A stretch of 64,000 nt of DNA, from the NCBI GenBank assembly GCA_038503075.1, contig JBCAML010000014.1, forward strand, positions 1,054,001 through 1,118,000, given 5' to 3'. The notes under the pieces were generated by a model. It was not told the origin of the DNA, made no database searches, and was given only the letters and a program-made list of their open reading frames with translations. Source of the DNA: Gyromitra esculenta. Its lineage: Eukaryota > Ascomycota > Pezizomycetes > Pezizales > Discinaceae. This document shows, piece after piece, positions 45,355-54,746 of this stretch. How positions within the stretch are numbered: the first letter of the stretch is position 1; each line of letters starts with the position of its first letter. The position numbers were made by a program, and so were the translations under genes.

Positions 45355-46716
45355 ATGTGGAATCTACGCAACGTCCTCTTGGCCTCGGCCGCCTTGCGAG
45401 CCGGAATGCTCTTCTACGGCCTCTACCAGGATGCAAATTCCTCGCTAAAATACACCGATATAGACTACTACGTCTTCACAGACGCCGCCCGCTACGTCCA
45501 CTGTGGCTGCTGCACCCCCTACGAGCGAGAAACATACCGTTACACACCACTGCTAGCATGGCTACTCGTGCCAACCGCATTCGAACCACAATGGCTTTGG
45601 TTCTCGTTCGGAAAACTGTTGTTTGCTATTGGTGATCTGGTGGCGGGGTGGTTGATCTATAGCGTGCTCCGCACGAACTATGGCGGGATGGAGAAAGGGC
45701 GTGCGTTGAAGTTTGCTAGTATCTGGTTGCTAAACCCCATGGTTGCGACGATCTCGACGAGGGGTAGTTCGGAGGGTTTGTTAGGTGTTATGGTTGTGGC
45801 GCTGGTGTGGGCTGCGATGAAGAGGAAGACGGTGTTGACGGGGGTGCTGCTGGGGCTTGCTGTGCACTTTAAGATTTATCCGGTGATTTATGGACCTGCG
45901 ATTTTGTGGTGGATGGAGGATGGAAAGTCGGGGAATAGCTTCATGGGGAAGATTGCTGGGTTTTTCAATTGGAGAAGGATTAAGTTTGGCGTGAGCGCTT
46001 TGGGTACGTTCGTGGGGTTGAACTTGTGGATGTGGAAGTTGTGAGTTCTACCTTCATGTGAGGGACTGATTTGATGCGATATTGGATACTGATGTGGCGG
46101 GAGTCTTATCTAGCTACGGTGTACCCTTCCTAGAACATACTTATGCACACCATATCGTGCGTCTCGACCACCGCCACAATTTCTCTCCATACAATATCTT
46201 GCTATACCTCACATCTGCCCCGACACTACAGACCCCCGGGGATTTGCTGCTGGAAGAGTTTTCCTACGCCAGCGTTGCATTCCTCCCACAGCTGTTCCTG
46301 TCAGGCGTGTTAATTCCGCTTGCATTTGCAAAGTGGGATCTACCAGCAACACTATTTGCGCAAACATTTGCATTTGTGACGTTCAACAAAGTCTGCACAT
46401 CGCAGGTTAGCCCCACCCCTCTTTCTCCCACCTCATATCCAGTTTCTAATGGCCGTTTTAGTACTTCATGTGGTACATCGTACTCCTCCCCTTCTACCTC
46501 CCCACCTCCTCGCTTCTCCAGCGACCACGGTTAGGTCTAGCGGCATTAGCGGCTTGGGTCGTAGCGCAGGCGGCGTGGCTGCAGCAGGGATATGAACTGG
46601 AGTTCTTGGGGAAGAGTACGTTCTTTCCGGGTCTCTGGGGGAGTTCGTTGGCGTTCTTCGGGGTGAATATTTGGTTACTTAGGATTATTATTATGGACGC
46701 GAAGGATCGGAGGTAG
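45355..46716 (+). CDS. GPI14: GPI mannosyltransferase 1 (PIG-M/Gpi14)
   Basis: ER enzyme that adds the first alpha-1,4-mannose, from dolichol-phosphate-mannose, to the GPI precursor. Three exons, 45355-46040, 46114-46405 and 46462-46716, give 410 residues. The lumenal acidic motif is DID at residues 35-37 in KYTDIDYYVFTDAA. Conserved blocks: ETYRYTPLLAWLLVP, LNPMVATISTRGSSEG, GLAVHFKIYPVIYGPA, then HRHNFSPYNILLYL and the exon 2/3 join NKVCTSQ/YFMWYIVLLPFYLP. Polytopic throughout (about ten hydrophobic segments). Introns are 73 and 56 nt. Its donor substrate depends on dolichol made with NUS1. Confidence 0.95.
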
Positions 46717-47502
46717 AAAGGGGCGATGTAATTAGAGGGGGGTTTAGCGCTTTAGCGGTGGATATACACTAAATTCGGCTATTTTATATATATAGAGATT
46801 GAGAAGGCTGGATGTACTATAGATTTAATTCTGATTATTTTAAGAATTTTGGGTTGTTTTGTGGGGGATTAGGTTCGTTCTTGTGATGTTCGTTGCCAGT
46901 GCTTTTAGATAGCTTTGGGAAGCCGGGAATTAGATCTAGGTATCGTAAATCGGCTGTGCGCCTCCATCGACACAGAATGGGTTCCTGCGGGTTGATGCGG
47001 TCATGGATTATCACTCGGAATTATATCAGCGTCTATGCCGCAGATACATCAGTACGCTTTCTAATACGTCTTGATATCGCTTTCCTAGTTATAGACTTTA
47101 GATTACACTGCTGGGTCTCGGTGTTGGGGAGCCATTAATTTGTTACCTGCAGTGCGATCACAGTCGATCACTCGAAGATGCTTCCCAGGATAGCTACCCC
47201 AAGGCCGACCGTCATAGGCTGCAATTAGAAGCGCATGTGGGAGCTCGATTAAATACCCGTATTTAATGAGCGAGTCTTACCAGAACTTCTAGTGTCAATG
47301 ATAGCGTGGATAAGTTTCAAATCGTCCGAAAACTAGGCCAACGACTCGTATACTTGACCATAATCCCCGACGAGACCCCGCAAAAAAAACTCCCTCATTT
47401 CTCGTACTCCTCTTCTCCCTTCTCCCACACTCACATTACACCATACCATACCAACATTCGTTCATCCACTGTCATTCGTTTAACCCCCCAACCCAACCCA
47501 AG
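46717..47502. other. intergenic with CT-rich promoter tract
   Basis: No gene in 46717-47390. From 47390 to 47470 a strongly CT-rich stretch precedes the small secreted-protein gene, a common fungal transcription-start context. Confidence 0.5.
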
Positions 47503-47856
47503 ATGAAATTCCTCGCCGCCCTCCCCGCCGCCTGCTTCGCGGCAACCACCCTCTTCAGCGGCATCCTCGCCCTCCCCGCCCCCATCCCTGAGCCAAAGAA
47601 TGTGTTCCGCCCAAGGCTACCATATTGGGCGCGATCGAGAGGTGTGCCGGTTGCCCCGCCTACGCCTCTCTCGCCTCCTCTACCGAAGTTTCAGCACGAT
47701 GTCGACGGGTATGATCCTGCGCCGCCCTCTGGCGAGTACTTGGGCGAAGACGTGCTTCTCGTTGAAGAAGAAGAAGAAGAGCCACAGTGCGTGCACTCGG
47801 AGTGCAAGTGCCATGCGAAGCATCAGAACGTTGAGGTTTTGGTGACTGAGGATTAG
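47503..47856 (+). CDS. small secreted protein, 117 aa
   Basis: No family recognised. Single exon, 117 residues with a typical signal peptide (MKFLAALPAACFAATTLFSG, cleavage probably after ILALPA near residue 26). The mature part is Pro-rich, then acidic (VEEEEEEP), and ends with three clustered cysteines CVHSECKCHAKH. Size, signal peptide and clustered cysteines fit fungal small secreted proteins, but only three mature cysteines make a disulfide-rich fold unlikely. Start context is good and a CT-rich tract lies upstream. Role unknown. Confidence 0.65.
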   Translation: MKFLAALPAACFAATTLFSGILALPAPIPEPKNVFRPRLPYWARSRGVPVAPPTPLSPPLPKFQHDVDGYDPAPPSGEYLGEDVLLVEEEEEEPQCVHSECKCHAKHQNVEVLVTED

Positions 47857-48455
47857 TTGGCGGCGGGCTTGTAAGCAGCCCTGGGTTCGAAGGGGTTTCG
47901 TTGTGCGGGGATGATGGGGGAAATGAGTATGGCTGGTTGGTTGTGGATCCTAAAAGGGGTTTCTGCAACCTTGGGGTGGTGGGGGGGTTGTTTTGTCTTG
48001 GTGGGGAGCTGAGTCTTTTGTTTGAGAAGTTTCGGGTGGTTTGTAGTTTGTGGGTAGGAGGGAACATTCCATAGCACCCGTAGTTAAATACACGATACGC
48101 ATATCTTGCTTTTGCGTACGCGTCACTGTTTGGCTAGAGCCTTCAGTGTGAAGAGGTCTTGATACGTAGCCCTGGAGAGTGGAGGGGCAATTGGTCGGAG
48201 ATCAAGCCCTTGAAAGGAGGAGGATTGCAATGATTCCCAGTACACCTTTTCCCCTAAGCCATCAGAGAAAGAACCGTACATGAATGCACATCCAAAATAT
48301 TCTCACAAGCAACACTAAAACACTCTTCAATTATTACACAGTAATCCAAGATCTATCTTACAGATAAACTTTTTTTGTATCCCCCATGTCCCCCCTAAAC
48401 GCCATCATAACGTATCACACATGCGTTCCATACAAAAACCATCTTCCCGCTACTA
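47857..48455. other. convergent 3' spacer
   Basis: Between the small secreted-protein gene and the DBP7 stop. No gene seen. Confidence 0.5.
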
Positions 48456-50876
48456 TCAACCAAGATTGAACTCCGAGCTCAATCCCTTCCTCTTAATCAT
48501 AGCCTGCGCAATCTTCCTCATCTTCTTCATCGCCTCATTGCCCGGCGGCGCTTCACTAATCTCATCCATATCCAGCCCCCTCTTCTTCCCTTTACTCCCT
48601 CCTTCCCCACCCGTACTCTTCCCAGTCCCCGCACCACTACCACCACCTCCTCCAGGAACCCTAATATCACCCGGCTTATCCCTCAACCCGAAGCTCTTCG
48701 CCAAATGCCCGTAATGCAGCGCCTTATGATTAAAAATCTCCTTTTCGGCGCCAACGTGTGTAGTGTAAGCCCTAATATGGCTTCCCCACGCCTTCGCCGC
48801 CAAGCTCTTCATCCGCGCGTCTTCGAGGATCCAACGCTCGATATCCAAATGCCATTCAGATGCCCTATCTTCCCAGTCACGCTTCTTGTCGTTCTTGTCG
48901 GCGCCAAACCCCTTTTTGAAGATATCGTCGATGTCGGTGCGGGCTAACTGGCCTTCGCGGACTCCCCTTTTTAGGACGGCGTCGACGTAGCCTTCTTCGG
49001 GTCCAGGGAGGAGAAACATGATTGCGCGGCCTTCGCGCCCGGCGCGGGCTGTGCGGCCGATTCGGTGGAGATGGTCGTCTTTTGAGAATGGCGGGTCGTA
49101 CTGGATTACGAGGTCGACGTTGGGTAGATCGAGACCGCGAGCGGCTACGTCTGTGCAGAAGAGGATGGAGGGCTGTTTGGTGTTTGTGAAGGAGGCGAGG
49201 GCAGCGGTTCGGACGGGCTGGGGTAGGGAGCCGTGGAGCTTGTGGAGGAGGAGTTTAGGGTGAAGGAGAGGAGCAGAATTGGTGGCGGGGTTGGTGGTGG
49301 GTTTCTTGGGTTTTGTCGGCTTATCTTTTGGGGATGCGCCCTTTTCTTCCGCTTCTGAGTCGGAGTTGCTGCTGTTTCCGGCGGCGTCTCCTTCTGCTTT
49401 TCGGGAGAAGACTTCAAAGTGGAAGTCGACAGAGTCGGAACAAGAGAAGAAAACGATGACTCTGGGGTTGGCGGTCTGTCGCATGAATGCCCGTTTGAGC
49501 ACAGCGTTCAATCCAACGAGTCTCAGTTTTGAAGGAACCACGACATAACTTTGCTTCAGCTGAGCAGGAGCTGTAAAGCCCTTTTCGCCTCCCTCCCCAG
49601 CGCCATCCTCAGCGCCATCTTCAGCGCTCTTCTCCGCTTTGATGTAGAGAGCCTCTTTAAGTGAGATCTCGCCCAACCTTTGCACGTTTGTCTTCATTGT
49701 CGCTGAGCATAGCATCGTAACTCTTCTCTTTGGCAGCGCTTCCTCTCCTGTAGGGACGCCACTGCCTCTCTCAGGCGTGCCATTAGGCAACTTACTCTTC
49801 TTCTCCAGAATTGCCAAGATGCTCCCAATAGTCTCCTCGAAACCCAACTCCATAAGCCTATCTCCCTCATCCATGACGACCCACCGCACCCTGCTCACAT
49901 CCAGACTCTCTGTATTCTCTAAATGATCCAGCAGCCGCCCGGGCGTGGCTACCAGGATATTAATCCCCTTCCGTAACCGTGCCTTCTCACTCTTCTTTTT
50001 CTCGCCCCCGATAACGACGCCGGGAACGATCCATTGCGGCCCATTTTTGCAGTGAATCAGGGTAGACATGACTGACAAGATCTGCCGACTCAGTTCTCGA
50101 GTCGGGGCTATAATAATAGCATAGAGTCCAGAATGCCGGGTCATTGTTTCCTTCTTGCCGGTCTCTAAGTCTGCGCTGGGCCGGAGTTTCGATAGGCTCA
50201 TTATTCGGTTTACGATAGGGAGGAGATATGTCAGCGTTTTTCCGGAACCTGTTTCGGCTTGTATAAACGCATCTGAGTCGGTCGTGATTAGTTCTGGAAT
50301 CGCAGACTTTTGAATTGCCGTAGGTGCCTTCAGAGCGAGCTTCGTTGTAAGGTGATTCGCAAGAATCGGGGAAAGGCCGAGAGTCGTAAAAGTGGCAGAA
50401 CCATCTGCTAATGGAGCATTCGTGGGAGCTTGGTCCGGCTGCTGCACCTCTTTCTCCACAGTAGCTGTGGATTCTGGATTCTGTGTCCATAGCGAAGAAA
50501 CAAATTCCCCATTTTTTGCTTGTTGAGGCGCACTGTGGCTACCTGAACTCGATTTTTGCCCACTATCGTCCCGTTTCCGTTTCAATGAGCGATCGTAGGG
50601 CTGATGCCCAGAATAGTTATTGTTGGCCGACTGGTTCCGACTGCTCTTGCCTCCAGCGCCGTCGCCTTTCCGTGGCTCTGAGATATTCTTAACAACATTG
50701 AATTCCCCAGTCCCGTCGTTCTTGTTTCCTCCAGAGCCATCCTTCCTGATATGATGTCTCGCAAGCCTCTTCGCCGTCAATCGGTCTGTCCATTTCCCGC
50801 CTTTATATTTCGGAACCGAAGAACTGAATGCATCCGGGCCGACATCGAAATTAACCAGCATGCCATCGTCGGCCAT
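48456..50876 (-). CDS. DBP7: DEAD-box RNA helicase Dbp7 (DDX31)
   Basis: Nucleolar ATP-dependent RNA helicase needed for 60S ribosomal subunit assembly. Single exon, 806 residues from MADDGMLVNFDV at 50876; an in-frame ATG at 50921 would add 15 residues that do not resemble the family. Motifs in order: Q motif with APTAIQKSAIP, motif I AETGSGKT, Ia APTRELSRQ, Ib ATPGRLLDHLE, II DEGD in place of DEAD (VMDEGDRLMELGFEETI, typical of Dbp7), III SAT, then the helicase C half with VIVFFSCSDSVDFH, FCTDVAARGLDLP and HRIGRTARAGREG. Long basic N- and C-terminal extensions fit the orthologue. Divergent from PAM16, 277 bp away. Confidence 0.96.
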   Translation of the reverse strand: MADDGMLVNFDVGPDAFSSSVPKYKGGKWTDRLTAKRLARHHIRKDGSGGNKNDGTGEFNVVKNISEPRKGDGAGGKSSRNQSANNNYSGHQPYDRSLKRKRDDSGQKSSSGSHSAPQQAKNGEFVSSLWTQNPESTATVEKEVQQPDQAPTNAPLADGSATFTTLGLSPILANHLTTKLALKAPTAIQKSAIPELITTDSDAFIQAETGSGKTLTYLLPIVNRIMSLSKLRPSADLETGKKETMTRHSGLYAIIIAPTRELSRQILSVMSTLIHCKNGPQWIVPGVVIGGEKKKSEKARLRKGINILVATPGRLLDHLENTESLDVSRVRWVVMDEGDRLMELGFEETIGSILAILEKKSKLPNGTPERGSGVPTGEEALPKRRVTMLCSATMKTNVQRLGEISLKEALYIKAEKSAEDGAEDGAGEGGEKGFTAPAQLKQSYVVVPSKLRLVGLNAVLKRAFMRQTANPRVIVFFSCSDSVDFHFEVFSRKAEGDAAGNSSNSDSEAEEKGASPKDKPTKPKKPTTNPATNSAPLLHPKLLLHKLHGSLPQPVRTAALASFTNTKQPSILFCTDVAARGLDLPNVDLVIQYDPPFSKDDHLHRIGRTARAGREGRAIMFLLPGPEEGYVDAVLKRGVREGQLARTDIDDIFKKGFGADKNDKKRDWEDRASEWHLDIERWILEDARMKSLAAKAWGSHIRAYTTHVGAEKEIFNHKALHYGHLAKSFGLRDKPGDIRVPGGGGGSGAGTGKSTGGEGGSKGKKRGLDMDEISEAPPGNEAMKKMRKIAQAMIKRKGLSSEFNLG

Positions 50877-51153
50877 TTTTGCTGTGTTGCGGTGTTGCGG
50901 GTTGCGGCAATTGGATATCAAAGAATTCCCACCAGACGAAATTTCTGAAACGCTCGGGCCAACAGTGGAGGGGCAGACTTACCCGGCCTCGGCGCCGATC
51001 CCGCAAGAAATCAATTTTCCAACTCGCCTCCGAATCCCTAATCCCGAAAATCTTCAAAAACCTCCCCCACCACCAGCTTCACCACCAGCTTCACCACCTC
51101 CATCTCCATACATCCAACCTCCTCTCTATTAGGGCTCTCCCAAGTACACCACA
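50877..51153. promoter_or_regulatory. bidirectional promoter of DBP7 and PAM16
   Basis: 277 bp between the divergent start codons. Repeated CACCACCAGCTTCACCA-type words lie at 51063-51100. No defined site recognised. Confidence 0.45.
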
Positions 51154-51643
51154 ATGGTAAAAACACACCCCCACCCCCACACCACCAAAAACCATTACTA
51201 ACTCCCCCCCCAACCAGGCGCACAGAATAATAGCCCAAATCGCCCTCGTCGGCACGCGCGTAGTCTACCGAGCCTTCGTCGAAGCCTGGCGACAAGCCCA
51301 GGCCTCTCAAAAATACGCCAAAGCCGCCGCCGCCGGCCGAGTCCCCGACGCATCCGGCGGCACCGCCACCCTGCGCGCGCACTCCGGCCTCACGCTCGAC
51401 GAGGCGTGCAAGATCCTGAACGTGAAGCCGCCGCAGGGCGGCAAGACGGACCTGGAGAGCATGATGGAGCGGTTCAAGAAGCTGTTTGACACGAATGATC
51501 CGAAGAAGGGAGGGAGCTTTTATCTGCAGAGTAAGATATTGCGCGCGCGGGAGAGGATCGAGGCTGAGGTGAGGGAGGCGGGCGAGAAGGCTGCGAGAGC
51601 GGAGGAGCTGGAGGAGGGGTGGAAACCGAAGGTTTATAAATAG
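51154..51643 (+). CDS. PAM16: Pam16/Tim16, mitochondrial import motor subunit
   Basis: Matrix-side J-like protein of the TIM23 import motor; it holds Pam18 and restrains its stimulation of Hsp70. Two coding exons: 51154-51156, which is the ATG alone, and 51218-51643, giving 142 residues. The intron starts gtaaaa and ends accag, and is needed to obtain the conserved start M/AHRIIAQIALVGTRVVYRAF. The degenerate J domain (LTLDEACKILNVKP, then FKKLFDTNDPKKGGSFYLQSK) lacks the HPD motif, as expected for Pam16. An acidic/basic helix ends the protein. Confidence 0.95.
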
Positions 51644-52506
51644 TTTGGTTAGGGGGTGGGTGGATGGGGTGTGACGAGGGTGGGGCGGGATGGATGGGAG
51701 GTGTCTAGCCTGCGGAAAACACCAGGATGAGATGATGTCCGTTCGATCTACCTCACCACCTCTGTTTCGGTATATACGTTTTACCTCCCGTCCTGGGTTC
51801 TTGTTCATATTTTGATGCCTTATTTTTTCTTTCCTTCATGCATGTCTTTGGGGAGTGTCGGTCATCTGCTTTTTATTTCTTGCTACTTACTTTATACACG
51901 AGTCTTTTTTTTTTTACTTTTTTTTTTTTTACTTGGTGTTGGTGATTTCCCTCAGGCGTCGGTCCAGCATGCTGATATCTCAGCTATCGCGGGGTCTTGG
52001 AAAGAAAAAAAAAGATTGATTGGGGGTGGGTGGGGAGAAAAATGGCGATAGAACTGAAAAAATCTCTACTTATTCCTCTTTTTCGCTTTCTTTTCCTTTT
52101 AGACTTTTTGGTTTCCGGGTCAAAGGTTTGGGGGGTTGGATGTATCATAAGATATCATGATAACGAGTGATAAACAGTGTTGAAGAGGCTCCGTTTTTTT
52201 TTATATTCTCTTTCATTTGGTATCTTTTTTTTTAATCCATAATCACAACCCTTGCAAGACGAACTCTACTAGCAGAACCGACAGGCAGAGAAATTGAAAG
52301 AAAATGGGGAGAGCAAGAAAGGAAAAAACAGGAGCTCGGAAATCAAATAAATGCACACTAACCACTATCATGGAATAACCGCTAAGCAAGACAAGGAAAA
52401 CCCAAGAAAAAAAACCTCGCTCCCTCACCGATCTCTAAGATGCTTTACGACCCTTCTCGGAACCCTTCCTCCAAACGTATCCAATCACTTTCAAAGTACA
52501 CCCCTA
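51644..52506. other. convergent 3' spacer
   Basis: Between PAM16 and RVS161 stops, with long T and A runs (51905-51935, 52195-52235). No gene seen. Confidence 0.5.
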
Positions 52507-53565
52507 CTAAGTAGCACCAGCAATGCTCAAATCGCGAATCTCCTGCAGCACTTGCTCTACTCTTTGATCGAGATGACCTTGAGCATATTGTTCTCTGGTT
52601 GACGGGTCCAAGTACTGCTGTACTTGTGCCATTCGTGAATACGCCTCCGCGCAGACTACACCACCAAGTTAGCTCCAACCAACCTGACGCTAGGTATAGG
52701 GAAGACCTACATCTAAGCTGTATCTTAACCAACGCCTCGAACGAAGGGTCGAGATACGGTACTCGCAGATCAATCAGCTGCGGTAGTTCAGTAGTGAGCT
52801 GCTCGTTCAACGCCTCATAAACATCCTTCGCCATCTGCGCCTCCTTCTCGGTCCTGGGCAGCTTTCCAGGATCCTTGTCCGGCTTCTCGACCAACTTCTT
52901 AACCTTCGCTCGCATCTGATCGTAATCTAACAGTTTGTGATTCCGCTTCTTGATGCACTCGTTGATATCCGGAAAGTATGCACAAAACCTCGATATCGGC
53001 TCCAACACAGTGGTGCGGTACGGTCCGTCGAGCGCTTTGATCGTCTCTGCGTCGAGCTCGTCGACAGCTTGCTTATAGGAGCGGCTGACTCCGTCCTTAG
53101 TTCCGGCATCCCCATAAAAGGCATCAATGGTTTCAGCAATGCGCATTTGCGAAGCCGTCATCGCTGTACGGTAACTCGTTAATATCTGCCCCGCCCATCT
53201 ATAGTGGAGCTTCAGCAAAGCAGAAAAAAAACAGCATACCACGCAGAGCATCTAGATATCCCTTTGCTTCCTTCTGGAGTTTGGTTGCAGCAGATTCCAT
53301 AGTACGGAACCGACGTTCCTCTACCTCATAATCGCGGTCACTTGTTTTTTCTATTTGACCTATAATAATTTTCGGAGCTCTCGGTCAGCAGCTGGGCTAG
53401 GTAGAGGTACGTTTTTGAACTACTAGGCACTACATACCGGCTTTCATCATGACCTGGACCGTAGTCCGGTTCACGGTCTTTTTGAAACCTGTGAGTTTTT
53501 TATCAGTCAGCCCCAGGGTCTCTGCATGGTTCGTCTGAGGGTCTCCGCGTACCTGCCCAACTCAT
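52507..53565 (-). CDS. RVS161: BAR-domain protein Rvs161 (Hob3)
   Basis: Amphiphysin-type BAR protein that pairs with Rvs167 to bend membrane during endocytic vesicle scission and links to actin. Five exons, 53565-53553 (13 nt), 53488-53438, 53359-53240, 53163-52711 and 52655-52507, give 261 residues (yeast 265). Spliced start MSWAGFKKTVNRTTVQVMMK, then EERRFRTMESAATKLQKEAK, TASQMRIAETIDAFYGD, LDGPYRTTVLEPISRF and DLRVPYLDPSFEALVKIQLR/FCAEAYSRM. The last junction (T/gtaggt...gtgtag/TC) restores the conserved RFC. No SH3 domain, as expected for Rvs161 and unlike Rvs167. Confidence 0.96.
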
Positions 53566-54746
53566 GGCTGAGAGATTAAATGTGCAACTGAAGCGATGAG
53601 CGGATGGCGATAGGTTGTCTGCTCTGGACAGTAGCGAGCGAGATGATGGAGGAGCAGGGAGGAGCTAGTGTCGGGATCTTGTAGAAGAGGGATAAGACCT
53701 GGTTCAAGGCTTCCAAGACAGCCGACGAACTGGAATGCCGTATAGGCGGCTGGCTTTCGTCACCAGTGGCAGTGCTGTGGCTTGGCATTATCCCACCTTA
53801 TTTTGCTTTTTCAAGCTGCCAGAAGCATCTGAAGTTCTGTATTCGGGGAATTTTCTCTCGGCAGCGAACGGCTCTGTAATTGCCATTATTCTCTGGACCC
53901 GCCCAGTGTTACTCTGATGTTTGTTTGTGAAATGGCAATCACTCGGCTTCCACGTGACCTGTAATGTGGGTCACAGATCGTGGCGCAGAGCCCCATCCAG
54001 ACCACATGCGGCCAAGATACGAGGTAATCTCTCCGAATCCAGCGGGTTTTTGTGCAGTGAGGACCACTCGATATCCTGTCTGTCACTGCAAACGGCATTG
54101 TAGATTCCACTTGTTTTACACCTTGATTGTCCACTGCTTCAACTTCTTGCCCAGTCTCTCCCAGATCATTAAGCTATCGATGGTTTTAATTGGCTACTGT
54201 AAACTTTATTTGGACAACTGGGCCTACATGTACTACTATCCGCATTTGGCAGACATTTTCAGAATGGCCTTGGTCTGCACACCTTACAAAACTACTGAAT
54301 CTATGATCTCGTATGAGAAGTAGAGGCAGCCTGTTTGAAAGATACGAGTACATGTAGTGCCCCAAAGGATAACCAACCTATAAACGAGTCTCTGAGGCAG
54401 AGTAATTAACCAAAAGCCAGTCAGGCAAACCAAATACCGCTGATCCATCCATCTTACACCCAAAGACAATCCTGAGCCAATAGAATTTCGCGAAATAGGC
54501 TGCCTGTTCATCCCAAATCCAGCGCTCCCACATCCGTCGAACTCGAGATATCACTCGACCTTTAGTGGCTTGGCATCCACGAACTTTCGTGATCTGCAGC
54601 TTGAGGCTCTGTCCTTGCAGTAAACGTCCCGCAATTCCATTTTCAACCCGCTATTGCAATTGAGCAGCACAGGTAAGCCCTCACCACACCCACGTACCCC
54701 CAATGCCATTGACTAATATTAGATCTAGCTTGTTAAGGCTGATGCA
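53566..54746. other. intergenic, RVS161 and MSY1 5' regions
   Basis: 1.2 kb between divergent genes. No gene supported. Carries a TACATGTA pair at 54225 and 54349. Confidence 0.5.
54225..54356. repeat. pair of TACATGTA palindromes
   Basis: Copies at 54225-54232 and 54349-54356, 124 bp apart, about 390-520 bp upstream of MSY1. Confidence 0.6.
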
